A DNA stretch of 61,611 nucleotides from DATDYW01 sp964574865 (lineage in GTDB: Bacteria; Patescibacteriota; Minisyncoccia; Phycocordibacterales; JAACPR01): NCBI GenBank assembly GCA_964574865.1, contig CAZNOT010000001.1:1-61611 (forward strand), written 5' to 3'. The notes beneath the pieces are model-generated. The model was not told where the DNA came from and did not search any database. It saw nothing but the letters and a program-made list of their open reading frames with translations. A program made the position numbers and the translations under genes. Below, one piece after another: positions 1-7,656 of the stretch. Numbering within the stretch: position 1 is the stretch's first letter; every line of letters begins with the position of its first letter.

Positions 1-30
1 ATCTCGCCCAGCAGCCCGATCCGCGCCGCG

Positions 31-142
31 CTGGCCAGGGCGCGCGTCTCCGCGCTCCCTGGCCGCTCCTATTCTTCTTTCAAAAAACGGCGCCCTTCTT
101 CAAAGGGCCCGGGCATTATACGCAGGGTTCACCCCCCGTCAA
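31..142 (-). promoter_or_regulatory. Strong leftward promoter with a structured leader at the window edge
   Basis: On the minus strand a TTGACG -35 box is followed after 16 bases by a perfect TATAAT -10 box (plus positions 114-142). The transcript would run off the left edge. Its first 80 bases contain a 6-bp hairpin followed by six T residues (plus 79-105), which looks like an attenuator, and then a GC-rich hairpin at 33-64 (stem GGCCAGGG/CCCTGGCC). I see no start codon before position 1, so the target is either a structured RNA or a gene with a long leader. The promoter resembles the rRNA promoter at 14603-14630. Confidence 0.6.
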
Positions 143-189
143 GCGCCGCGCGGGGATCGGGTTTATGGCAGAAAATCCTTGGAAAACAA

Positions 190-216
190 GGCTCGGCCGC
201 CGTAGGCGGCCGAGCC
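190..216. terminator. GC-rich hairpin, possible terminator
   Basis: A perfect 12-bp stem (GGCTCGGCCGCC with its complement, loop GTA) lies between the edge promoter and the small gene at 289-513. On the minus strand it is followed by a weak T-rich stretch. It could insulate the two transcription units. Confidence 0.45.
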
Positions 217-250
217 TTCCCCTCCCAAATTTTTAATGCCCCAAAACCGT

Positions 251-280
251 AAAAGAAAAGCCCTCCCGGTTCGGGAGGGC
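251..280 (-). terminator. Rho-independent terminator
   Basis: The stem GCCCTCCCG/CGGGAGGGC is followed on the minus strand by TTTTCTTTT. It sits directly behind the stop codon of the small gene at 289-513 and supports that gene being real. The same TTTTCTTTT tail recurs behind several genes in the window. Confidence 0.8.
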
Positions 281-288
281 GGCGCGCT

Positions 289-513
289 TCACGTGGCGGT
301 TTCGACGACCATTAGGCCGTCGTCGCCGTCGATCACCTTCGATCCGGTGCGCGTGTCGCAGCAGAGGTGCCGGAGCCGGTTTCGGCGGGCGCGAACCTCG
401 CGCCAGGTGGGCCTCGGCGCCGCCTCGGTTCCGACGAACACGACCGGCATGTTTCCTGGAATTTCTCCCTCGGCGATGTATCCGGGGCCACTGTCTCTGT
501 TTATTTGGTGCAT
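289..513 (-). CDS. Small hypothetical protein (74 aa)
   Basis: I do not recognise this protein. It has no membrane segment. It contains a short hydrophobic strand near residues 22-28 (MPVVFVG), a central Arg-rich part (residues 35-49) and a CC pair near residues 50-51, so a small basic soluble protein is plausible. The main support is its setting: a good T-tailed terminator lies 9 bases beyond the stop codon, and another hairpin separates it from secDF upstream. No clear ribosome binding site or -10 box is visible before the ATG. It could still be a chance open frame. Confidence 0.5.
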   Translation of the reverse strand: MHQINRDSGPGYIAEGEIPGNMPVVFVGTEAAPRPTWREVRARRNRLRHLCCDTRTGSKVIDGDDGLMVVETAT

Positions 514-552
514 TGGATTCTTTTTTGGGTTCCTCTGAGAAAGAGCTTCAAA

Positions 553-579
553 AGCCAGCTCCCCGGTGGGGAGCTGGCT
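553..579 (-). terminator. Terminator of the secDF unit
   Basis: A 12-bp stem (AGCCAGCTCCCC and complement) is followed on the minus strand by a short CTTTT tail. It lies about 155 bases beyond the secF stop. A second hairpin with no T tail, GCGCCGCCC/GGGCGGCGC, lies closer to the stop at 691-711. Apart from these two hairpins I see nothing in the 514-732 spacer. Confidence 0.6.
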
Positions 580-732
580 TCATTTCGCAAAAAATTTGTG
601 ACCTGAAGCTAAATCCCCACCGCGGAGCGGCGATCGATGAGGGAAATCTTCGAGGAGAATAGGCGGCCTTTGGTCACGGGGTAAAGCGTAGCGCCGCCCG
701 GAGGGCGGCGCAATGAGCTCTTCCCCAGAAGC

Positions 733-1650
733 TTACTTCTTCTTGGCGGCGCGACGGCTCGCGAACTCCTGCCAGGTGACGAGCATCGGGGCGGCAAGGA
801 AGATCGATGAGTAGGTGCCGGAGACCACGCCGAGCACGAGGGCGAGGGCAAAAGCGCGGGTCACCTCCCCGCCGAAGATCGCGAGGGCGACGAGGGCGAT
901 CGCGGTCGTGGTCGAGGTGCCGATCGAGCGCCAGGCGGCCTCGCGCACCGAGCGTCCGGCGATCTCGTCGAAGCGCTCCAGGCGCTCGCGCTCCGAAGCC
1001 TTCCCCAGGTTCTCGCGGATGCGGTCGAAGATGACGATAGTGTCGTTGACCGAGTAGCCTAGGATCACGAGGAGCGCGGTCACGAAGAGCGCGTCGATCG
1101 GCGCGTCGAGGAATAGGCCGAAGGCGACGAAGGCGCCGGCCGTGATGACGATGTCGTGAATCAGCGCGGTGATGGTCACGACGCCGTACTTCCAGGACGG
1201 CACCGGCTCGGAGACCTGACGGAAAGCGAAGGCCACGAAGGCGGCAATCGATAGCGCCACGAGCAGGAACGCCCAGCCCATGCGCCCGGCGAGCTCGCGC
1301 CCGAACGAGGGGCCGATGGTGCTCTCCGAGACGACCGTGGACGAACCGTAGCCCGGGACGGTGAGGGCGGCGATCACCTTCCCGTGGTTCTCGGGCGTGA
1401 GCGGCGCGAGGCGCACCGAGAGGTTCTCGCCCGAGGCGCGGACGAGGATGTCCTCGGCGCCGGCCGCGGCGAGCGAGGCCGAGACGGCCTCGACGTCCGG
1501 CTTCGGGTCTAGGTAGCTAACCTCGACCGAGGTGCCGCCGGTGAACTCGACCGAGTAGCGGACCGGGAGCGCGAAGAACGCGTAGACGGAGGCTGCGCAG
1601 GCGAGCGCGGACAGGGCGTAGAAAAAGGCGCGGCGACGGATGATCCACAT
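733..1650 (-). CDS. secF: Protein translocase subunit SecF
   Basis: SecF works with SecD in the membrane to drive late steps of Sec-dependent export using the proton motive force. At 305 aa it has the usual family length. A first membrane segment (about residues 8-28) is followed by the YSVEFTGGTSVEV element typical of the SecF periplasmic domain, then five more hydrophobic segments, with the conserved GYSVNDTIVIFDRIRENLGK loop near residues 198-218. It starts 2 bases after the secD stop, so the pair is an operon. The C-terminus is short and basic (RRAAKKK). Confidence 0.96.
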   Translation of the reverse strand: MWIIRRRAFFYALSALACAASVYAFFALPVRYSVEFTGGTSVEVSYLDPKPDVEAVSASLAAAGAEDILVRASGENLSVRLAPLTPENHGKVIAALTVPGYGSSTVVSESTIGPSFGRELAGRMGWAFLLVALSIAAFVAFAFRQVSEPVPSWKYGVVTITALIHDIVITAGAFVAFGLFLDAPIDALFVTALLVILGYSVNDTIVIFDRIRENLGKASERERLERFDEIAGRSVREAAWRSIGTSTTTAIALVALAIFGGEVTRAFALALVLGVVSGTYSSIFLAAPMLVTWQEFASRRAAKKK

Positions 1651-1652
1651 GG

Positions 1653-2963
1653 CTAGTTTTGATTCTGTTTAGCGCCGACAAGGACGCGGACCGCCTTGGG
1701 CGAGAGGCCGGAGAAGGCGCGCAGGAAGGCGCGCGAGGCGAAGATGGCCGAGAGGATGCTCGCGGCGACGCCAATCGCGAACACGAGGCAGAAGCCCTTC
1801 ACGAGCGCGGTGCCCGAGACGAGGTAGAGGACGGCGGCCGCGATGAGGCTCGAGAGGTTGCCGTCGCGGATAGACGGCCAGGCGCGGCGGAACCCCTCCT
1901 CGATGGCGGCCGGAAACGGCACGCCGGCGCGGAGCTCCTCCTTCATGCGCTCGAAGATGAGAATGTTGGCGTCGACGGCCATGCCGACCGAGAGCACGAG
2001 GGCCGCGATGCCGGCGGCGGTGAGCACGACGCCGAAGATCTTGAAGGAGGCCAGGACCAGCGCGACGTAGCCCACCAGCGCGACCGCGGCGATGAGCCCC
2101 GGCAGGCGGTAGAGCGCGATCATGAATACGGCGACCGCGGCGAGCGCGATGCCGAGCGCGACGACGCCGCGCTCGAGCGTGCCCTGGCCGAGCGAGGCGC
2201 CGACCGCCTGCGACTCGACGAGCGACACCTGCACCGGCAGCGCGCCGTAGTTGAGGTCGCGCGAGAGGCTCTTCGCCTCCTCGGCGGTGAAGCCGCCCGA
2301 AATCTGGGCGGTGCCGCCGGCAATTTCGTCGCGGATGACGGGGTCGGAAATCACAACGCCGTCGAGGACGATCGCCATGGCGCGGCCCACGTTCGCCTTC
2401 GTGATCGCGGCGAACTCGCGCGCGCCCTCCTCATCGAAGGTCACGGACACCATCGGCTCGCGGGTGGTCGGATCGAAGGTGAGCGCGGCGCGGGAGAGAT
2501 CGGCGCCGGTGAGGCCGGTCGCCTCGAAGTAGCGCGGGTCGGAGGACGCGACGGTGCCAGTGGCCGAGAACGCCTCGTCCTTCACGAGCTTGAACTCGAG
2601 CACCGGGGTCTTGCCGATGCGCGCGGCCGCCTCGGCCGGGTCGGTGACGCCGGGGAGCTCGACCACGAGGCGGTCGCGGGTCGCGGCGTCGCCGAAGGCC
2701 GATGAGAGCACGGCGACCGAAGGTTCGGAGACGCCGAACAGGTTCACGCGGCGCTCGACGACGTCGCGAAGCGAGGCCATCGCCGGAACAACGTCACCCG
2801 GCGGGAGCGCGGTCGTATCCGCCACGAAGGTGAGCCGCGTGCCGCCCGAGAGGTCGAGGCCGAACGAAAAATCGCGCCCGGCGGGAGCGTCCGGGGCAAC
2901 CACCCAGTACGAGAGGGCGGCGGTAACGGCGAAGGCGATGATGGCGGCGGCGCGTCGAGGCAT
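1653..2963 (-). CDS. secD: Protein translocase subunit SecD
   Basis: This is the larger partner of SecF in the accessory Sec translocase complex. At 436 aa it is shorter than E. coli SecD (615 aa) but normal for organisms with a reduced periplasmic region. The N-terminal membrane helix (about residues 6-22) is followed by the hallmark FGLDLSGGTRLTF, a periplasmic domain, and a C-terminal multi-helix block with the conserved MAVDANILIFERMKEEL motif. secF follows at once. No clear ribosome binding site is seen; the upstream spacer holds the long degenerate hairpin at 3049-3140. Confidence 0.96.
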   Translation of the reverse strand: MPRRAAAIIAFAVTAALSYWVVAPDAPAGRDFSFGLDLSGGTRLTFVADTTALPPGDVVPAMASLRDVVERRVNLFGVSEPSVAVLSSAFGDAATRDRLVVELPGVTDPAEAAARIGKTPVLEFKLVKDEAFSATGTVASSDPRYFEATGLTGADLSRAALTFDPTTREPMVSVTFDEEGAREFAAITKANVGRAMAIVLDGVVISDPVIRDEIAGGTAQISGGFTAEEAKSLSRDLNYGALPVQVSLVESQAVGASLGQGTLERGVVALGIALAAVAVFMIALYRLPGLIAAVALVGYVALVLASFKIFGVVLTAAGIAALVLSVGMAVDANILIFERMKEELRAGVPFPAAIEEGFRRAWPSIRDGNLSSLIAAAVLYLVSGTALVKGFCLVFAIGVAASILSAIFASRAFLRAFSGLSPKAVRVLVGAKQNQN

Positions 2964-3048
2964 TTGGCGAGGTAAAGGTGAGGTTAAAAACGAAAAAGTG
3001 GAGAGATTTGAACGGTTTTACAGACGCGCGGGATGCTACACCTCAGGC

Positions 3049-3140
3049 CGCGAAGTAACAAGTAACGGGTAAAAAGTAGCAGGTTCGGGCCGAAATCTCG
3101 GGACTCGCTGCCGGTTAATTCTTACCGGTCAATTCGCTCA
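3049..3140. repeat. Long degenerate hairpin (family 2, copy 1)
   Basis: One arm (3050-3092) contains GTAACAAGTAACGGGTAAAAA. The other (3105-3139) is an imperfect complement, ending over the stop codon of the sugar transferase gene. Near-copies of the same word set occur at 34357-34450 and 44530-44565, with more distant relatives at 15541-15670 and 51757-51842. All lie at the 3' ends of leftward genes, so a role in termination or mRNA 3'-end protection is likely. Confidence 0.6.
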
Positions 3141-4481
3141 GCGCCCCTCCCGCCGCACGAACGTCATAATCGTCCGTAGCGCCACCGACAGGTCGAGCCA
3201 CAGCGAGCGGTTCTTCACGTAGTAGAGGTCGTAGGAGAGCTTGTTGGCGGTCGCCGCGACGTCGACGCCGTGGTGCGGATGCTCGCCGTAAATCTGCGCC
3301 CAGCCAGAGAGCCCCGGCTTGATGAGGTGCCGCACGCCGTAGTACGGAATTTCGTCCCCGTAACGCTTAACCGCCGCCGGGAACTCGGGCCGCGGACCGA
3401 CGAGCGAGACGTCGCCCCGGAGCACGTTCCAGGCCTGCGGCAGCTCGTCAATTCGGCTGCGGCGCAAGAACGCGCCGACCTTCGTGACCCGGTTCTTGGC
3501 CCCCTCCTCCTTCCACTTTCCGTTATCATCGAAGAGCATGGTCGCAAACTTCACGAGCCGCACGGTGCGGCCTCCCTGCCCTACCCGGTCCTGGAACGAG
3601 AGGAACGGCACGCGGCCTTCGAACCGGCGCGCGGCCCACACGAGAGGCGCGAGCGCGAGCGCGACCAGGAGAATCGGCAGCGCGAGCGCCACGTCGAACG
3701 CGCGCTTCGCCACGTCGTAGAGCACGTGCGGCTTGGTGCGCACGTTCTCGAGGAACCAGCCGTGGGACACGAGCGAGAGCGGCACGCGGCCGAAGACCTC
3801 CTCGTACACCTCGTGGAGCGAGACGAACGAGACGCCCGAGAACATCAGGTTGTACAGGTGCGGCAGGAGCGGCGAGATCGCGTCGTCGTGCGTGTCGACG
3901 ATGACGGTCGAGGCGCCCTGCTCGTAGATCGGGCGCACGATGTCGGCCTGCGCGTCCAGAGACGGCGCCGAGTCGAGCGCGACCGAGTGCACCACCTGGT
4001 AGCCCAGGCCCCCGCGATTGATCGCGTCGCGCAGCTCCCGCATCTCCTCGCCGCGGCCGACCAGAACGACGCCCTCGGCGGCGCGGCGTGCGGCGGCGCG
4101 GCCGTAGAGTGCCCGCCAGCCGAGGAGCGCCGCGAACGCGCACGGCAGAAAAATCGCGAGCACCGTCTTGGGCGCGATGCCGAAGTACGGCACGAAGTAG
4201 AAAAAGGCGACCGCGACGAGGCTGTTCGTCGCGAGCGCGTAGAGCAGCGTCCGCGGCTCCGAGCGGCGACGCATCGAGGCGCGGCCGTCGTAGAGCCCGG
4301 CCACGAAGAAGACCACCAGCCACGCGGCCGAGAGGATTGCGAAGGGCACGAGGTGGCGCAGGTACTCCTCCCGCCCGGGAAGCGTGAAGGTCCGAAACGC
4401 GAGAGCTAGGTACAGGGCGGCCGCGATTGCGAACAGGTCTCCCAAGACCAGGCCGAGACGCCGAGTGCGGATGGTGGTCAT
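3138..4481 (-). CDS. Polyprenyl-phosphate sugar-phosphate transferase (bacterial sugar transferase family)
   Basis: Proteins of this family transfer a hexose-1-phosphate to a lipid carrier, the first step in assembling surface polysaccharide or glycans. The 447-aa protein has four N-terminal membrane helices (about residues 7-130), a nucleotide-binding-like middle region, a further membrane segment near 255-285, and a C-terminal catalytic domain with SRIDELPQAWNVLRGDVSLV and the GPRPE motif. The open frame extends upstream, but the start at 4481 is preferred because a TTGCCC-17-TAGCAT promoter ends 7 bases before this ATG. It is divergent from the glycosyltransferase at 4603, which probably acts on the same glycan. 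Confidence 0.93.
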   Translation of the reverse strand: MTTIRTRRLGLVLGDLFAIAAALYLALAFRTFTLPGREEYLRHLVPFAILSAAWLVVFFVAGLYDGRASMRRRSEPRTLLYALATNSLVAVAFFYFVPYFGIAPKTVLAIFLPCAFAALLGWRALYGRAAARRAAEGVVLVGRGEEMRELRDAINRGGLGYQVVHSVALDSAPSLDAQADIVRPIYEQGASTVIVDTHDDAISPLLPHLYNLMFSGVSFVSLHEVYEEVFGRVPLSLVSHGWFLENVRTKPHVLYDVAKRAFDVALALPILLVALALAPLVWAARRFEGRVPFLSFQDRVGQGGRTVRLVKFATMLFDDNGKWKEEGAKNRVTKVGAFLRRSRIDELPQAWNVLRGDVSLVGPRPEFPAAVKRYGDEIPYYGVRHLIKPGLSGWAQIYGEHPHHGVDVAATANKLSYDLYYVKNRSLWLDLSVALRTIMTFVRREGR

Positions 4482-4602
4482 AGGGCCGATGCTACGTAAG
4501 GCGCGAGCCCGGGGCAAGGCCGGCTGCTTCCGGGAGCTGCGAGGGGGCTTTGCGGCGGCGGGCGGCCGCGGTAGCGTTCCGTAGCTCCTGGGCGCCACCG
4601 CT

Positions 4603-5760
4603 ATGAAGATCCTCCACCTCATCACCAAATCGAACTGGGGCGGCGCCCAGCGCTGCGTTCACAGCCTCGCGGCCGACGCGGCGGCCGTCGGTCTCGACGT
4701 GACCGTCGCCCTCGGCGGGAACGGCCCGCTCGCGGAAAAACTGACCGAGGCGGGGGTGCGCGTCATTTCGATCCCGTCGCTCGGGCGAGACATCGACGCC
4801 GGGAGCGATTTTTCGGCCGTTCGCGACATCTGGCGAATCCTCGGCGAAGAGCGCCCCGACGTGCTCCACCTCCACTCGTCGAAGGCTGGCGGCATCGGCG
4901 CGCTCCTGGGGCGACTGCGCCGCGTGCCGGCCATCATCTTCACCGCGCACGGCTGGGCGTTCAACGAGCCTCGCCCCGAGTGGCAGCGGCTCCTCATCCG
5001 CCTGCTCCACGCGGCGACGGTGCTCCTCGCGCACAAGACAATCGCGGTCGCTTCGTCAATCCCTCGGCAGCTCGGCTGGGGCGGCATTCTCGGCCGACGT
5101 TTCGTCCTAATTCCGAACGGCATCGACTTCCCCGAGCTCCTGTCCCGCGAAGCGGCCCGCGCGGCGATTGGCGCCCAGTCGCCCGCCGCAGCCGCAGTAT
5201 TCAGCCGCGAGAACGCGCCGGTAATCGGCGCTCTCGCCGAGCTGCACCGCATCAAAGGCCTCGACACGCTGATCGAAGCCGCCGCCGACCTTCGCCGCCG
5301 GCTCCCCGCCCTCGATTTCGGTATCGTAGTTCTCGGCGAGGGCGAGGAACGCGGCGCGCTCGAGTCCCTGATCGAAGCGCGGGGCCTCGGCGACCGCTTC
5401 GCGCTCGCCGGTTTCGTTCGGGACGCCCCCGAGCGCATCGGCGCTTTCGACGCTTTCGCGATACCGTCCCGCTCCGAGGCGATGCCGCTCGCGCTCCTCG
5501 AAGCCGGCGCGGCCGGCCTCGCCTGCGTCGCCTCACGCGTCGGCGGCATTCCCGACGTCATCGAGAACCTCGAGACCGGGTTGCTCGTCTCGCCCGAGCG
5601 CCCGCGCGAACTAGCCGAGGCGCTGCGTCGACTCATCGAGCACGCCGCGCTCCGAGAAAAGCTCGGCGCCGCGCTCCGGTCGCGCGTGACCGAACGCTTC
5701 TCGCGCCAGAAGATGTCCACAGCCACGCTCGACCTGTACCGGAGAGTCGCCGAACGCTAG
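4603..5760 (+). CDS. Glycosyltransferase, GT4 (GT-B fold) family
   Basis: The 385-aa protein has the layout of a retaining GT-B transferase. It begins MKILHLITKSNWGGAQRCVH, with the Gly-rich loop that opens the acceptor domain. The donor-site pattern SRSEAMPLALLEAGAAGL lies near residues 287-304 and is followed by SRVGGIPDVIENLETGLLV. The sugar and acceptor cannot be read from sequence. It is read away from the sugar-phosphate transferase gene, 121 bases apart, so the two probably build one surface glycan. No membrane helices are seen, so it should be cytoplasmic or peripheral. Confidence 0.93.
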   Translation: MKILHLITKSNWGGAQRCVHSLAADAAAVGLDVTVALGGNGPLAEKLTEAGVRVISIPSLGRDIDAGSDFSAVRDIWRILGEERPDVLHLHSSKAGGIGALLGRLRRVPAIIFTAHGWAFNEPRPEWQRLLIRLLHAATVLLAHKTIAVASSIPRQLGWGGILGRRFVLIPNGIDFPELLSREAARAAIGAQSPAAAAVFSRENAPVIGALAELHRIKGLDTLIEAAADLRRRLPALDFGIVVLGEGEERGALESLIEARGLGDRFALAGFVRDAPERIGAFDAFAIPSRSEAMPLALLEAGAAGLACVASRVGGIPDVIENLETGLLVSPERPRELAEALRRLIEHAALREKLGAALRSRVTERFSRQKMSTATLDLYRRVAER

Positions 5761-5776
5761 GTGTAAACTTGGCCAG

Positions 5777-6157
5777 GTGAACTCAGAAATTGTATTCGAG
5801 GGCGACGAGTTCACGCGCGGACAGATCCGCGCCGAGGAATCCGCGCTCGTAGCTAAATCATCTGTGACAGACTTTCTGCTGCGCAAGCGTATCGTGAACA
5901 GCGAGCGTCAGGCTCGCTGGGTCGCCGGATCGATCGCCGCTCTGTCTATCGCCCTAACCGCCGCCTCTGCCAACTGGGCCACCAACGCCCTCGGCGCGCC
6001 ACCCGCGGGTAAACCGTTCGCCGAAATGACAGCGGCGGAGCGCGCCGCGCTGCCCGCCAAGCACCGAGCCTACCTAGAGAAGCTGAGCCGGGCGGCGGCT
6101 GAGGCAAAAGAGGCCGAGATCCGCAACCGCTTCCGAAACACCGACGAACTCGAATGA
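5777..6157 (+). CDS. Small single-pass membrane protein, unknown
   Basis: I do not recognise the family. The 126-aa product has a charged N-terminal 45 residues, one membrane segment (about residues 47-68, VAGSIAALSIALTAASANWA), and a charged Ala/Glu-rich C-terminal helix (about residues 82-118). The start is GTG, placed 7 bases after a TAAACT -10 box (5764-5769), as expected for a leaderless transcript. Its last codons overlap the start of the pseudopilin gene by 4 bases, so the two are co-translated. It may be an accessory of that pilin-like protein. Confidence 0.75.
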   Translation: MNSEIVFEGDEFTRGQIRAEESALVAKSSVTDFLLRKRIVNSERQARWVAGSIAALSIALTAASANWATNALGAPPAGKPFAEMTAAERAALPAKHRAYLEKLSRAAAEAKEAEIRNRFRNTDELE

Positions 6158-7650
6158 CAGAGAGCGCCAAAAAGAGCCGCCGCGACAGGCCGAATTCCGG
6201 CTTCACGCTCGTCGAACTCCTGGTGGTAATCGCCATCATTGGCGTAGTCGCCTCAATCTCGATCATCGCGACGGTGACCTACCGCGAGAAGGCCCAAGCC
6301 GCGCGCGTGGCGCAAGAGGTCGCGAACTTCCAGAAGGCGGTGGCGGTGTACTACTCGGAGAACCAGAGGTACCCAGACCCAATTAACTCCAACTACGCAG
6401 AAGCCTGCTACCAGAGCGGCACGCTGGTGAACGGCACGCCGCAAAAGTGCTGCGTTAGCCAGGAGGGCTGCACTTACGCCGGTGAGGATTACGCCACGCT
6501 AGAAGGCGGAGACTTCGCCGCCGCCGCGCGCACGCCCCGGTGGCTCACGTACCTCATCGGCGAGACAGCCCACGCTATATTCGGCGGCTCCATGCCGAGC
6601 TTCCTCACCGAAGCGCCGGCCGTCGCTGGCTACAAGGGCGTCTTCTACGAGTGCGCGTCCGCGGCCTGCACGAACGCTTACGTGTACTTCTCGGTCCCCC
6701 TGACGCTCGACAGCTGCACGCGCGGCGTCGTCCACGGCGGAGGCGATTTCTTCGGCGTCTGCGCCCAGGACATCACCGGCGGCAACATTGACGGATCGTC
6801 GGGTAGCGGGGAGACGGAAAATTGCGCCAACACGATAGATGACGACGGCGACGGCGCGACGGACTGCGAGGACGCGGACTGCGACTCGCACCCCTCGTGC
6901 GCCGGCGGCGAAAACTGCTCAACCGCGGACGACGAAGACGGAGACGGCTTCGGCCAGTGCGACGATTCGAGCTGCTTCGGCAACGCCACGTACTGCGCGA
7001 CCGAGACCGCGAGTGGCGGCTCGTGCTCGGACGGCAACGACAGCGACGGCGACGGCGCGACGGACTGCGAGGACGCGGACTGCGACTCGCACCCCTCGTG
7101 CGCCGGCGGCGAAAACTGCGGCAACGACGCCGACGACGACGGCGACGGCGCGACGGACTGCGAGGACGCGGACTGCGCCGAGACCGAACGCTGCGCTGGC
7201 GTCGAGGTTTCCTGCAACGATTCGTCGGACAACGACGGCGACGGCGCGACGGACTGCGAGGACGCGGACTGCGCCGGATACCCGTCCTGCGCGCCGCCAG
7301 AAGACTGCGGCAACGGCGCCGACGACGACGGCGACGGCGCGACGGACTGCGAGGACGCGGACTGCGAGAGCGCCTCTGGTTACTGCGACTGCGCGTGCGA
7401 GACGAACGAGTGCGGGCCGGGCAGCGCCCCCTGCTACCCGGGAGGCGACCCAATGAGCTGCGAAGACGGGAATTACGACGATCCCTGCTACCCGAACGGC
7501 GACCCGATGAACTGCGGCGAAGACCTCACCTCACCTTGCGAAACGAACGATTGCTACATTTACAGCAATGACCCGTGCGAGACGAACGAGTGCGGGCCGG
7601 GCAGCGCCCCCTGCTACCCGGGAGGCGACCCAATGAGCTGCAGCTGCTAG
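6154..7650 (+). CDS. Type IV pilin-like protein with Asp/Cys-rich repeat tail
   Basis: The N-terminus is a clear type IV prepilin signal: a short basic leader, then GFTLVELLVVIAIIGVVAS, where the prepilin peptidase would cut after Gly and the +5 residue is Glu. A pilin-like globular part with Cys pairs runs to about residue 210. The rest is built from repeats of the form C-N-x-x-DDDGDGATDCEDADC (five near-identical cores), which look like acidic calcium- or metal-binding loops closed by disulfides, and two copies of a GPGSAPCYPGGDPMSC block at the C-terminus. Resemblance to the MopE-type metal-binding repeats is from memory. It is probably an exposed minor pilin or adhesin. The repeats are near-identical in DNA, so copy number may vary. 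Confidence 0.88.
   Translation: MTESAKKSRRDRPNSGFTLVELLVVIAIIGVVASISIIATVTYREKAQAARVAQEVANFQKAVAVYYSENQRYPDPINSNYAEACYQSGTLVNGTPQKCCVSQEGCTYAGEDYATLEGGDFAAAARTPRWLTYLIGETAHAIFGGSMPSFLTEAPAVAGYKGVFYECASAACTNAYVYFSVPLTLDSCTRGVVHGGGDFFGVCAQDITGGNIDGSSGSGETENCANTIDDDGDGATDCEDADCDSHPSCAGGENCSTADDEDGDGFGQCDDSSCFGNATYCATETASGGSCSDGNDSDGDGATDCEDADCDSHPSCAGGENCGNDADDDGDGATDCEDADCAETERCAGVEVSCNDSSDNDGDGATDCEDADCAGYPSCAPPEDCGNGADDDGDGATDCEDADCESASGYCDCACETNECGPGSAPCYPGGDPMSCEDGNYDDPCYPNGDPMNCGEDLTSPCETNDCYIYSNDPCETNECGPGSAPCYPGGDPMSCSC
6844..7365 (+). repeat. Five copies of a 39-bp coding repeat
   Basis: The core that encodes DGDGATDCEDADC is repeated essentially without base change at 6844-6882, 7045-7083, 7138-7176, 7234-7272 and 7327-7365. 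The linkers between the copies differ. Silent sites are conserved as well, which points to recent duplication or gene conversion. Confidence 0.9.
7394..7641 (+). repeat. 68-bp exact direct repeat, 180 bp apart
   Basis: Positions 7394-7461 and 7574-7641 are identical. They encode the CETNECGPGSAPCYPGGDPMSC unit at the C-terminus of the pilin-like protein. Recombination between them would remove exactly 60 codons in frame. Confidence 0.9.
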
Positions 7651-7656
7651 CCTGAC

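Noticed and set aside
6844..7365. CRISPR-like regular repeats
   Set aside because: The repeats encode protein in one frame, spacing is irregular in sequence terms, and no cas genes are nearby.
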